This document shows, one piece after another, positions 1-9,281 of a stretch of DNA of 64,000 bases. The DNA lies in the NCBI GenBank assembly GCA_019420275.1, contig JAHZHN010000003.1, positions 197,467 to 261,466 of the forward strand, in the 5' to 3' direction. A model generated the notes under the pieces. The model was not told the origin of the DNA, did not search any database, and was given only the letters and a program-made list of their open reading frames with translations. Position numbers and translations under genes: made by a program. Source of the DNA: Clostridiales bacterium. GTDB lineage: Bacteria; Bacillota; Clostridia; Lachnospirales; Lachnospiraceae. How positions within the stretch are numbered: the stretch's first letter is position 1; each line of letters opens with the position of its first letter.

Positions 1-1037
1 TTGGAGCTTACATGCAGGGATATGCTTTGATACAGACGGTAAAAAGTATTTGTCCGGAGGCAAGAGTTGAAATAATAGATTATAGAGTGAAAAAACATGA
101 ATTAAAAAATACAATCCATTTTTGGGGATTCAAACCCAGACGAGGAGATACTATTAGAGGATATATTGGTAAGATTGGATTATTTTTTACACATAGAGCT
201 TATGAAAATAAAATGCCACGGAGCAAAAAAGTTAATAGTTCATTAGAGATCAATGCATTAAATCATGAGTTGATTATTATTGGTGCTGACGAAGTTTGGA
301 ATTTTAATGATTGTGCTTATGATGCAATTAAATTTGGCTATGGTTTGGATGCACCATTAATTACTTATTCTGCAAGTGCTGGCGGAAGTAGTATAAAAGA
401 TTGTATTCCGCCGGAGATAAAAAAAGGAATCAGCAATTTTAAAAGCATCTCTGTTAGAGATGAAAGGACAGAGGAGTTGGCTGTAAAACTAGTGAAAAAT
501 GAAAAAAAGATTGAAAGAACGTTAGATCCGGTTTTTTTGTATGAATATAATCTTAAAGTACGTGAAGGAATTAAAAAATTAGTCCGAAAGCCATACATAT
601 TGATTTATGATTGCCGAATAGAGATTGAACAAGCGAAAGAACTAGAATATTTCGCAGCCAGAAACGGTTTGAAGATCATTGGAGCAGGGGAATACCGAAA
701 GTGGTATACTTCGCATGCTGAAAATATTACTCCGTTTGAGTGGGCATTCCTATTTAAAAAGGCATGGGGTATTGTGACAGGAACATTCCATGGGACTTGT
801 TTTGCAATTAAATATAATAGAAATTTTGTGGCTTTTCTTACAGAAGAAAATAGAGTTAATAAAGTTAAATCATTGTTAAAAGAGTTTGATTTATCTGAGA
901 GAATTATTATGGAGAATAATCGGAATCAAATTTTATCTGTATTACAGAAACCAATTGATTATTCAACTGTAAATATAATACTAGATGAAAAAATCAGAAA
1001 ATCAAAAGAATATTTATTTCAAAGTATTGAAAAATAA
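1..1037 (+). CDS. Polysaccharide pyruvyl transferase family protein, 5' end outside window
   Basis: The open frame runs to the left edge without a stop. Its first visible residues, GAYMQGYAL, match the N-terminal 'GAxLQxYAL' signature of CsaB-like polysaccharide pyruvyl transferases, so the methionine at 12 is internal and the gene begins before the window. Family members transfer a pyruvyl ketal from PEP to a sugar, in the cytoplasm, during envelope polysaccharide assembly. A later GTFHGTCFAIKY segment resembles the family's conserved C-terminal donor-site region. It is followed 21 bp later by an Fe-S protein, a pairing common in exopolysaccharide loci. Codon use is very AT-rich. The exact acceptor sugar cannot be told. 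Confidence 0.8.
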   Translation, partial: GAYMQGYALIQTVKSICPEARVEIIDYRVKKHELKNTIHFWGFKPRRGDTIRGYIGKIGLFFTHRAYENKMPRSKKVNSSLEINALNHELIIIGADEVWNFNDCAYDAIKFGYGLDAPLITYSASAGGSSIKDCIPPEIKKGISNFKSISVRDERTEELAVKLVKNEKKIERTLDPVFLYEYNLKVREGIKKLVRKPYILIYDCRIEIEQAKELEYFAARNGLKIIGAGEYRKWYTSHAENITPFEWAFLFKKAWGIVTGTFHGTCFAIKYNRNFVAFLTEENRVNKVKSLLKEFDLSERIIMENNRNQILSVLQKPIDYSTVNIILDEKIRKSKEYLFQSIEK

Positions 1038-1058
1038 TGCAGAAGGGATAAAAAGATA

Positions 1059-2216
1059 ATGAGCAGCGTATGCAAAAAGGGAGAATGTACGGCATGTATG
1101 GCTTGTGCAGAAGCATGTAGCAGATCAGCTATTACAGTAATTGATGATGTACGCAATTACAATCCTCAAATAGACGATGAAAAATGTATTTCATGTGGCT
1201 TGTGCAGAAATATTTGTCAAAATGAAAAACTGGTATACGGTAAAGATCCTGTTTTGTGGTATCAAGGCTGGGCAAAAGATGAGAACATTAGGAGTATTTC
1301 TACATCTGGTGGTCTTGCAGCAGCAATAGCAAAAAAATTCGTAGAAGGAGAGGGAGCAGTATGCAGTTGTGAGTTCCAAAACGGCGGCTTTTCTTTTTCT
1401 CTTGTAAACGATACTAAAGAATTGGAAAAATTTGCTGGATCAAAATATGTAAAAAGTAACCCATATGGTATATATACTCCAATAAAAGAGCGATTAAGTA
1501 AAGGTGAAAAAATTTTAATGATTGCACTGCCATGTCAAATTGCTGCAGTAAAAAACTTTGTAGGTAAACATCTGCATAAAAATTTGTATACGATTGATTT
1601 GATTTGCCATGGGACTCCATCTCCCAAAATTTTATCAGCATTTTTAAAACAATATGGATACTCTTTGATGGATATTAAGGACATATGGTTTAGGAAAAAA
1701 AGCAGGATAAAAACCACAGGAGAAAAAATAGTTGTATCAGAAGGGGCATTAGACCCATATACGTTAACTTTTTTAAATTCAATTAATTATACAGAAAATT
1801 GTTATAGCTGCAGATATGCAGGGAGAGAAAGAGTTTCTGATTTGACATTAGGAGATTCTTGGGGAAGTTTTTTAAGTGATGAAGAGAAAAGAAAAGGTAT
1901 CTCGCTCGCTTTATGTATGAACGAAAAAGGAAAATATTTACTTGATATAGCAGATTTACATTTAGAACATGTAGATTTAGAAAAGGCAATTGAACATAAT
2001 CATCAATTGGCGAGGCCATGCGAAAAACCGTTAGGATACAATTCTTTTTTTGAGAATTTCAAACAAGGATATTCTTACAATAAGATAGTTGCGAAAACCC
2101 TGCCTAAAACATATTTTAATCAAAAAATTAAGTCTATTTTATATAGATTCGGATTTTTAAAAAAAACAGATGATTATGGTATATCGTTTTTAATAAAAAA
2201 AGAAAAAATAATATGA
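1059..2216 (+). CDS. Fe-S / coenzyme F420 hydrogenase-dehydrogenase beta-subunit-like protein
   Basis: 385 residues. The N-terminus carries two [4Fe-4S] ferredoxin motifs, CTACMACAEAC (about residues 11-20) and CISCGLCRNIC (about 43-53). The rest resembles the FrhB/FdhB-type domain, with conserved segments ALPCQIAAV, CHGTPSPKI and DLTLGDSWG. Proteins of this kind recur in polysaccharide gene clusters beside pyruvyl transferases. There they are presumed to do a redox step on a sugar or its substituent, but the reaction is not established. An AGAAGGG ribosome site lies just upstream. The next gene overlaps its stop. A second gene of this family lies at 6734-7954. Confidence 0.75.
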   Translation: MSSVCKKGECTACMACAEACSRSAITVIDDVRNYNPQIDDEKCISCGLCRNICQNEKLVYGKDPVLWYQGWAKDENIRSISTSGGLAAAIAKKFVEGEGAVCSCEFQNGGFSFSLVNDTKELEKFAGSKYVKSNPYGIYTPIKERLSKGEKILMIALPCQIAAVKNFVGKHLHKNLYTIDLICHGTPSPKILSAFLKQYGYSLMDIKDIWFRKKSRIKTTGEKIVVSEGALDPYTLTFLNSINYTENCYSCRYAGRERVSDLTLGDSWGSFLSDEEKRKGISLALCMNEKGKYLLDIADLHLEHVDLEKAIEHNHQLARPCEKPLGYNSFFENFKQGYSYNKIVAKTLPKTYFNQKIKSILYRFGFLKKTDDYGISFLIKKEKII

Positions 2217-2227
2217 AGGGTAAATGT

Positions 2228-3103
2228 ATGATTGTTTTTTCAATTATTACAGCATTTTATAGGGGTAATCAATATTTAATAAATTTATTCGAAGTTGCAA
2301 AGAGAAATGCAGAAACACTAAGAGCAAAGAATATAAATGCAAAAGTTGAATTGGTAATTATTAATGATAGTCCAGATTATAAGATATTATTGCCAGAAAA
2401 AATAGAACAATTTGAATTGAAAATAATAAATCACAATGTTAATTCTGGAATTCACCAAGCAAGAGTTACGGGATTATTGAATTGTTCAGGTGATTATATT
2501 ACTTTTCTTGATCAGGATGATTTGTTAGAAGATGATAGCTTATATTGTGAATATGAAGTTATGGGAGATAAAGATGCAGTTATAGCAAATGCATATATTG
2601 AACAAAAAAATGGGACTAAGAAAATATTATATAAAAGTAAAGGACAATTCAATAATGCATTATTTTTAGATCCTTATATAAAGGCGCATAATCAGATAAT
2701 ATCACCGGGGCATTGCTTAATAAGGAGGACATCGATTCCTAAAGAATGGTGTAAATATATCATGCAAACTAATGGTTCAGATGATCTGTTTTTATGGATA
2801 TTAATGTTATCAATAGGCAAAAAATTTTGCATATGTGAAAAAGTCTTATATACACATAAATATACAGGGACAAACCTTTCAGCTGAGGAATTTCAAATGG
2901 CATCTTCTAGCCTAGAGTTGGCAGATTATCTAAAAAGAATTAATTATGTTTCAAAAAAAACAATTAACAATTTTGTCAGGAGCCGCGAACAAAAAATAAT
3001 TTTTTCAAAATGTAAAATATTAAGGAAAATTATTATAATGATGAAAAATTTTGATCTATATCTACCGCGTCTCTATTGGAAATTACGTGGGATGATTAAA
3101 TAA
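2228..3103 (+). CDS. Family 2 glycosyltransferase
   Basis: GT-A fold glycosyltransferase, expected to add a sugar from a nucleotide donor to the lipid-linked repeat unit at the inner face of the membrane. The start FSIITAFYRGN, the NSGIHQARVTGL segment and the acidic FLDQDDLLEDD motif (metal/nucleotide binding) place it in GT2. An in-frame ATG at 2213 overlaps the preceding stop, but AAGGG at 2216-2220 sits 7 nt before the ATG at 2228, so the latter (291 aa) is the better start. The C-terminal region is strongly basic. Donor and acceptor are unknown. Confidence 0.8.
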   Translation: MIVFSIITAFYRGNQYLINLFEVAKRNAETLRAKNINAKVELVIINDSPDYKILLPEKIEQFELKIINHNVNSGIHQARVTGLLNCSGDYITFLDQDDLLEDDSLYCEYEVMGDKDAVIANAYIEQKNGTKKILYKSKGQFNNALFLDPYIKAHNQIISPGHCLIRRTSIPKEWCKYIMQTNGSDDLFLWILMLSIGKKFCICEKVLYTHKYTGTNLSAEEFQMASSSLELADYLKRINYVSKKTINNFVRSREQKIIFSKCKILRKIIIMMKNFDLYLPRLYWKLRGMIK

Positions 3104-3144
3104 AAATACGATTTATACAATTAGTCTGAAAAAGGAGTTTTGGG

Positions 3145-4008
3145 ATGATCTCAGTAATAATCCCTGTTTATAACAGAGAGAAAACAGTGAAACAAGCTAT
3201 TGAAAGTGTACTTATGCAAACTGTAGGCGATATTGAAGTAATAGTTGTAGATGATGGATCTACTGATGCATCCGAACTAGTAATCAAAAGTATTTCAGAT
3301 AAAAGACTTCAATATGTGAAACAGAAAAACTCTGGGGCTTGTGCTGCTAGAAATAGGGGAATAAAAATAGCAAAGGGGCAGTATATAGCCTTTCATGATA
3401 GTGATGACATTTGGCATAAAAAGAAATTAGAAAAGCAAATGAGAATCTTTAAAAAATATGATCCGGATGTTGTTTTTTGTAAATTGAATCAAATAAGAAA
3501 TAATGGGATGGTGATACAAATGCCGCAAAAAATAGAGGAAGGATTCCTTAATCCTGTTAAAAATCTTTTTGGGATAGGTACTCAAACTATCATTGCGAAA
3601 AGAGAGGTTTTAAGAGATTTTACTTTTGATCATTCTTTGCCTCGCTTTCAGGAATTTGAATTACTATATCGAATTTCTCAAAAATATTCCATATATTGTT
3701 TGAATGAGGGGCTGGTTGATTATTATATTGGAAATGATTCAATTAGTCGCAATCCTTCAAAATTGTATGAAGCTTGTGAAATTATCAATCATAAGCACCC
3801 GGAATTGAAACTAAAATATCCGGCTATGGCAGCAACAATGGCAGATAATCTTCAAATGGCGGGTAATAAATGTCGAATATTAGGTGAGGAAAAATATATA
3901 AAGTATTTTAAAAAATCTTTAGAATATGATGCGTCTTTAAAATCAATAATGAAATGTATATTGTTACGTATGAATTTATATGATTTTTATCTTAAGAAAA
4001 AGAAATAA
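3145..4008 (+). CDS. Family 2 glycosyltransferase
   Basis: 287 residues with a classic GT2 N-terminus: ISVIIPVYNREKTV, then EVIVVDDGSTD (nucleotide-binding Asp), then CAARNRGI and the FHDSDDIWH DxD-type metal site near residue 90. It should transfer one sugar of the polysaccharide repeat unit in the cytoplasm. It starts after a good AAGGAG site and precedes a second pyruvyl-transferase-family gene by 23 bp. It is only distantly similar to the GT2 just upstream, so the two probably form different linkages. Specificity cannot be read from sequence. Confidence 0.85.
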   Translation: MISVIIPVYNREKTVKQAIESVLMQTVGDIEVIVVDDGSTDASELVIKSISDKRLQYVKQKNSGACAARNRGIKIAKGQYIAFHDSDDIWHKKKLEKQMRIFKKYDPDVVFCKLNQIRNNGMVIQMPQKIEEGFLNPVKNLFGIGTQTIIAKREVLRDFTFDHSLPRFQEFELLYRISQKYSIYCLNEGLVDYYIGNDSISRNPSKLYEACEIINHKHPELKLKYPAMAATMADNLQMAGNKCRILGEEKYIKYFKKSLEYDASLKSIMKCILLRMNLYDFYLKKKK

Positions 4009-4031
4009 AGTATATTAAGAAGGGGAAAACA

Positions 4032-5264
4032 ATGAAGTTTTTAATAACTGGTGCTCAGTTTGCAAATAAAGGTGCTCAGGCATTACTTTTTTCAATGATT
4101 AATGAAATAAAAGAGTATAGAAATGATTCAGAAATATATTATCTTCCATTAGATAATTATATGAAATATGATCCTAAAAAGTATCAATTTAATATAGTAT
4201 ATGGTTATTGGGACGCTATTGAGTATGAAAATAACCCTAAAATGAGAGTATGGCTTATCATTCGTTCGGTTTTAAGAAAAATAATAAAAAGAAAAGCAGC
4301 AGTATCGTTACAGGAACTAAAAGAGTTACATAAAATTATAAGAGATATAGATGTTGTTATTGATGTTAGTGGATTTCAACTTACATCTAAATTTTCAATT
4401 GAAAAGAATATTCAATTTTTGAACTATACAGAAATGGCAAAAAGACATGATAAAAAAATAATATATATGCCACAGTCATTTGGTCCTTTTGACTATAAAG
4501 AAAATTGTGAGAATATGTCTCTAAAAATTAAAAATACATTAATAAAAGCGGATTTAATATTTGCAAGAGAAAAGGAAGGATATATTTTATTGACTGAAAA
4601 ACTGGGGCTTGAAAATGTAAAGTTGTATCCTGACATTGTTTTGCAGAGTGCAGAAATTAATTGGAAAAATATTTATTATGAAAAGCCAGTGCCGCAAATT
4701 CCTAAGATATCAAATGGGGAGAAAGTGGGAATAGTGCCAAATACTGAAACTTTTAGGCATGGAAATGAAGAAAGTATTTTAAAATTGTATAAAAAAATAA
4801 TTGAAAAAATTTGTAAAGATGGGAAAAAAATATATATTTTTAGACATTCTAATGATTTAGAGGTTTGTAAAAAAATATATTCTATGGTTTCTGATAATCC
4901 TAATGTTTTTCTTTTGGAAAATGATTTTAATTGTTTAGAATACTCAGAATTTGTAAAACAATTTGAATATATTATAGCATCAAGATATCATGCAATAATA
5001 CATGCATATAAGCAAAATGTACCAGCAATTATTTTAGGATGGGCAATTAAGTACACAGAGGCCGCTAAATTGTTTCAGCAAGAAGAATATGTATTTGATA
5101 TTACGAGTAGTCAAAATTTATTATTTCCAGAATCGATTTTTAAGGCAATTGAATATATGCATAAAAAAAATAAAGAAGAAAGAATTAAAATTGCCAATCA
5201 TATGAAAAAAATTAGAAAGAAAACTTGTTTTGAAGAATGCTGGAAATTATTAGAAAACAAGTAG
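4032..5264 (+). CDS. Polysaccharide pyruvyl transferase family protein
   Basis: 410 residues. The N-terminus FLITGAQFANKGAQALLFSM has the NKGAQA motif of the WcaK/AmsJ-like branch of the pyruvyl-transferase family. IYMPQSFGPF and the late ASRYHAIIHAY segment (conserved R-Y-H) are also typical. It probably adds a pyruvate ketal or a related group to a sugar of the exported polysaccharide; some family members have other transfer activities, so substrate and product remain open. A GAAGGGG ribosome site precedes the ATG. It differs from the pyruvyl-transferase-family gene at 1-1037, giving two such modifiers in one locus. Confidence 0.75.
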   Translation: MKFLITGAQFANKGAQALLFSMINEIKEYRNDSEIYYLPLDNYMKYDPKKYQFNIVYGYWDAIEYENNPKMRVWLIIRSVLRKIIKRKAAVSLQELKELHKIIRDIDVVIDVSGFQLTSKFSIEKNIQFLNYTEMAKRHDKKIIYMPQSFGPFDYKENCENMSLKIKNTLIKADLIFAREKEGYILLTEKLGLENVKLYPDIVLQSAEINWKNIYYEKPVPQIPKISNGEKVGIVPNTETFRHGNEESILKLYKKIIEKICKDGKKIYIFRHSNDLEVCKKIYSMVSDNPNVFLLENDFNCLEYSEFVKQFEYIIASRYHAIIHAYKQNVPAIILGWAIKYTEAAKLFQQEEYVFDITSSQNLLFPESIFKAIEYMHKKNKEERIKIANHMKKIRKKTCFEECWKLLENK

Positions 5265-5279
5265 GAGAATTACTTTATC

Positions 5280-6698
5280 ATGGCAAATAGAGAAAAAGCT
5301 TTGGCGAAAAATACGTTAATCATATCATTTGGTACTTTTCTTCCTAAATTGTCAAGTGTGATAACATTACCAATACTTACTGCATATTTAACAACAGCAG
5401 AATATGGCGCATACGATTTGATAACGACTCTTGTGTCACTCTTTTTACCAATTGTGACATTACAGATACAATCAGCGGCATTCCGATTTTTAATAGATTG
5501 TCGAAAAGATAAACAAGGTATTAAATGTGTGATCACAAATATTTTTGTGTTCATTATTCCGGTATCAGTCATATCTTTAATAATATTATATTTTGTATTA
5601 TCATCGCTTTCTACAGAGATAAGAGTATTAATTTGCTTATATTTCTTTTTTGACATTTTGACATTAACGGCACAGCAAATTGTAAGAGGATTGGCGAACA
5701 ATAAATTATATTCAATAAGTTCAATTGTTCAATCTTTTGTAAATATGATTCTTATTATTTTAACAGTTGCTATAGGTAAAAGAGGGCTGGAGGGAGTTTT
5801 ACTTTCTATAATTATTGCTACTTTTATTAGTTTTTGTCTTCTTATTATGGAAGGAAAAGTAAAAAAATATATAAATTTTAAATATATATCTAGACAAACA
5901 TTAAAACAACTTTTGGATTATTCGTGGCCTATGATACCAAATTCTTTATCAAGTTGGATATTAAGGATTTCTGATCGAATGGTAATTACAGCTTTTTTGG
6001 GAATAGAGGCAAATGCAATTTATGCGGTTGCAAATAAAATACCATCATTATTTTCTACTGTGCAGAGCACTTTTGTTTTTGCATGGCAGGAGAATGCATC
6101 TATAGTTTCTAAAGACAGTGATGCAGATACATACTATTCGAATATGTTTGATTCGATTTTTTGTATTTTAGTAGGATTTATGGCTTTATTAATTGGATTA
6201 ACGCCAATTTTATTTTTCCTGCTCATAAAGGGTTCATACGCAGATGCATACTATCAAATGCCAATTCTATTTTTAGGTATGCTTTATTCCTCGGTCTCCT
6301 CATTTATGGGCGGAATTTATGTTGCACATAAAAAGACAAAAAGTGTCGGGATTACGACTACTATAGCGGCTGTAATTAATTTTTTAATAGATTTATTATT
6401 TGTGAATGTAATTGGAGTTTATGCGGGATCTATTTCAACCTTAGCAGCTTATTTATTTTTAACAATATATAGAATGTTTGATGTCCATAAATTTCAAGCA
6501 GTAAGGTATAAATGGGGAAAAATTATTTCATTAAATGTGGGATTAGTAATAATGTGTGTATTTTGTTGTATTAATATATTTATTGTAAATATTATAAATT
6601 TTATTTTAGGAATCGTTCTAGCATTTATAGTTAATAAAAATATAATTAAGATATTGTGCAAAATGATAGTTGAGAAGATACATAATAAGTATTTTTAA
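5280..6698 (+). CDS. Wzx-type oligosaccharide flippase (MOP/PST family)
   Basis: 472 residues with about 12-14 hydrophobic segments spread along the whole length, as in the MOP superfamily of lipid-linked oligosaccharide flippases. It starts with AKNTLIISFGTFLPKLSSV, and SWPMIPNSLSSWILRISDR is the conserved mid-protein motif. It should move the undecaprenyl-linked repeat unit across the membrane so that the Wzy-type protein (7985-9238) can polymerise it. AGGAG lies 12 nt before the ATG, a slightly long spacing. The gene shares the strong AT bias of its neighbours. Confidence 0.85.
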   Translation: MANREKALAKNTLIISFGTFLPKLSSVITLPILTAYLTTAEYGAYDLITTLVSLFLPIVTLQIQSAAFRFLIDCRKDKQGIKCVITNIFVFIIPVSVISLIILYFVLSSLSTEIRVLICLYFFFDILTLTAQQIVRGLANNKLYSISSIVQSFVNMILIILTVAIGKRGLEGVLLSIIIATFISFCLLIMEGKVKKYINFKYISRQTLKQLLDYSWPMIPNSLSSWILRISDRMVITAFLGIEANAIYAVANKIPSLFSTVQSTFVFAWQENASIVSKDSDADTYYSNMFDSIFCILVGFMALLIGLTPILFFLLIKGSYADAYYQMPILFLGMLYSSVSSFMGGIYVAHKKTKSVGITTTIAAVINFLIDLLFVNVIGVYAGSISTLAAYLFLTIYRMFDVHKFQAVRYKWGKIISLNVGLVIMCVFCCINIFIVNIINFILGIVLAFIVNKNIIKILCKMIVEKIHNKYF

Positions 6699-6733
6699 GA
6701 TGCATTTGTGTCTAGAACAATGAGGGAATAATA

Positions 6734-7954
6734 ATGAATGATATAAAAAAAACAGTAGAAAGAAATCTATGTATTTCTTGTGGAATTTGTGCTGGCATAT
6801 GCCCACAGAGATGTATTAAATTAGAAAAAATAAATAATCAATATATACCATATATAAATGATAACAAATGTATTTCTTGTGGAATTTGTGCCGATATATG
6901 TCCAGTGAATCAAATGGCAGAATATGATGAAAGTACTAATAATATAATTGACTATTTATTAGGAAATTATAAAGATATTTTGTATGTAAAGACAAAGGAT
7001 AAAAAATTGTTGTCTGAGGCAACAAGTGGCGGATTTATTACTCAAATGATTTATAGTCTCTTGAAAAAAGGACATTATAAGTCAGCATTTGTGGTAGAAG
7101 GTTATAATTATGACAGTCAATTGCAAGTAAAAAAATTTTCATATGAAGACAATTTGTGTAAGACAACAAAGAGCAGATATTTAACTGTTTCATATGAAAA
7201 TATGATTAGGTATATTTTAAAACATCCGACAGAGAAGTCAATAATTGTAGCAACGGGCTGCTGTTGTCAAGGAATCATAAATGTAATAAGAAAACGAAAA
7301 CTGCATAGAAAAAACTATCTTCTTATTGGTCTTTTTTGTGATAAAACAATGAATTACGGAGTCGTTGATTTTTTTAGACAGCACCCATGTGGAAAAGGCC
7401 ATAAGCTTAAAAATTTATTTTTTAGAACAAAGGCCTTTGGAGGATGGCCAGGCAATCTTAGACTTGAATATTCTGATGGAACGTATAAAGATTTGCCCAA
7501 TACAGAACGAATGAAAGTAAAAAATTATTTTATGCCAGAAAGGTGCCTTTATTGTTTAGATAAATTAAATAAAAATAGCGATATAAGTGTAGGAGATAAT
7601 TATATTGATAAAAATAACAATGTGAATGGAGCAAATAGCATTATAATACGTACAGATTTAGGCATGGAAGCATGGAAGATGTGCAAAGAAAAATTTGAAT
7701 ATAAGCGTGATGATCTAAGAGAATTTATCGAATCACAGCATTTATCTGAAAAAAAAAGGAATTATCGTAATGCGTGTATAAAAGGTTTGTTTGTAAATAA
7801 AATAGAAAAGAAAGACACTGCATATAAACGTGCAATTAGAAAAATTCAAATAGGAAGAAGCAAAAATGTGTACAGGCGGGTGTGTAGAAGTATTTTTAGA
7901 GAAAAAATTAGATTAAAGATTAGACATGTTTTAGTAAGACTGTTTCACAGATAA
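6734..7954 (+). CDS. Second Fe-S / F420 hydrogenase-dehydrogenase beta-subunit-like protein
   Basis: 406 residues. Two near-identical [4Fe-4S] motifs, CISCGICAGIC and CISCGICADIC, lie in the first 60 residues. A long domain like that of the gene at 1059 follows (ATSGGFITQMI, GCCCQGIINV, CLYCLDKLNKNSDISVGD). It is diverged from the first copy, so the two are not a recent duplication. The two motif-encoding DNA stretches are themselves almost identical (around 6769-6790 and 6868-6890), a small internal repeat. A redox role in polysaccharide tailoring is inferred only from context. The C-terminus is very basic. Confidence 0.72.
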   Translation: MNDIKKTVERNLCISCGICAGICPQRCIKLEKINNQYIPYINDNKCISCGICADICPVNQMAEYDESTNNIIDYLLGNYKDILYVKTKDKKLLSEATSGGFITQMIYSLLKKGHYKSAFVVEGYNYDSQLQVKKFSYEDNLCKTTKSRYLTVSYENMIRYILKHPTEKSIIVATGCCCQGIINVIRKRKLHRKNYLLIGLFCDKTMNYGVVDFFRQHPCGKGHKLKNLFFRTKAFGGWPGNLRLEYSDGTYKDLPNTERMKVKNYFMPERCLYCLDKLNKNSDISVGDNYIDKNNNVNGANSIIIRTDLGMEAWKMCKEKFEYKRDDLREFIESQHLSEKKRNYRNACIKGLFVNKIEKKDTAYKRAIRKIQIGRSKNVYRRVCRSIFREKIRLKIRHVLVRLFHR

Positions 7955-7984
7955 AAATATGTGAGAAGGGAGATTTTACAAATT

Positions 7985-9238
7985 ATGATAAAGAAATGGA
8001 ATTGGACTATAAGAATAAAAAAATCTGAAATTTGGATCTTGCTTTTTATTCTTGCAGCAATCGAGATAGACTCTCTTCCTTATATTCTGCCATCTAGTAT
8101 AGCAACTTTTTTCAACTTTTATTTGCCTATATGTGTGTGCTTTATTTTTGCAATCGGATTAATATTACGGAAAAGTGTTTCCAATATATTTTTGCTAGTA
8201 TGCACATATTTTATATTTTTTTGGGGGACAACGCTATATCATAATTCGGAAAATATCTTATATGCGATTCGGCAAGTTATGCCATTAATGGCAATTTCCG
8301 TATTAACAGAATATTACATGAAAAATCATAGAAAAAGTTTTATACAAGCTGTTTATATCGTATTGTTCATTTTAATTATCATGGATATAGTATCAATTAT
8401 AATGTATCCCAAAGGTTTGTATTCAACAGAGCTATATACAACAAATTGGTTTTTAGGTTATAAAACAGCAAGAGTTCGTTTAGCAACGCTGCCAATAATT
8501 ATGTTTGCGGCTATATATTCAATATACAAACATAATAAATTGAATATATGGTTTTGGATTAGTTCAGTTCTGGCTCTTGTTGATACAGCTCTTTCTCAAA
8601 ATACAGGCGGGGTTATAACGATTGCAGTTATGCTTATTATGCTATTTTTATTGTATTTTGTAAACAATGATAGAATGAGAGTTTTATTTGCTCGACTATT
8701 AAATCCTAAAATACTTTTTAGCATAGTACTTATACTTACGATCTTAATTAATTTGATGCAAAATGTTGAGATATTTGAACCGATTGTTGTGGGATTGTTT
8801 CATAAAGATTTAACTTTTACGAATAGAACTATGATTTGGGCATCAAGTTTAGAAATTTTTCGAGAATCTCCTTTTATAGGAAATGGTTATATTTTAAATA
8901 ATACTTTTGGTGAATTAGTTGGTTCAGTTTATGCTACACAAGCACATAGCTTATTTTTGTCTGTTTTAGTTTATACAGGTATTATTGGCATGGTAATCTT
9001 TTTGTTCTTACTATATAAAACATTAACATATGTTCAATTAAAGAATATAAGATCAACCTCTATAATTTGTGCTGTTTATATTATATGTATTTTGATACAA
9101 GGAATCGTATCGATTCATTTATTTACGCAATTTTTGTATTCTTCAATGATAATGCTTTACTATTTAAAAAATCAAGATAATGATATTACAAAGAATAAAA
9201 AGTTAAGCAATTTAGTGAATGAAAAAATTGAGAACTAA
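7985..9238 (+). CDS. Wzy-type O-antigen/polysaccharide polymerase
   Basis: About 417 residues with roughly ten hydrophobic helices and little else, typical of O-antigen ligase/polymerase proteins. The segment TQAHSLFLSVLVYTGIIG, with a His in an outer loop, and SPFIGNGYILNNTFGE match the Wzy/WaaL pattern. It should join flipped repeat units outside the membrane. A GTG at 7961 would extend it, but GAAGGGAG at 7965-7972 precedes the ATG at 7985, so that start is preferred. This is the last of the very AT-rich genes; composition changes sharply just after it. Confidence 0.8.
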   Translation: MIKKWNWTIRIKKSEIWILLFILAAIEIDSLPYILPSSIATFFNFYLPICVCFIFAIGLILRKSVSNIFLLVCTYFIFFWGTTLYHNSENILYAIRQVMPLMAISVLTEYYMKNHRKSFIQAVYIVLFILIIMDIVSIIMYPKGLYSTELYTTNWFLGYKTARVRLATLPIIMFAAIYSIYKHNKLNIWFWISSVLALVDTALSQNTGGVITIAVMLIMLFLLYFVNNDRMRVLFARLLNPKILFSIVLILTILINLMQNVEIFEPIVVGLFHKDLTFTNRTMIWASSLEIFRESPFIGNGYILNNTFGELVGSVYATQAHSLFLSVLVYTGIIGMVIFLFLLYKTLTYVQLKNIRSTSIICAVYIICILIQGIVSIHLFTQFLYSSMIMLYYLKNQDNDITKNKKLSNLVNEKIEN

Positions 9239-9281
9239 AATCCGTGTTTATATAAAATAAACGTCGAGGAAAGGACAGATT

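Noticed and set aside
6769..6890. Repeat or CRISPR-like element in the Fe-S gene
   Set aside because: The two similar stretches simply encode two ferredoxin motifs; there are only two copies.
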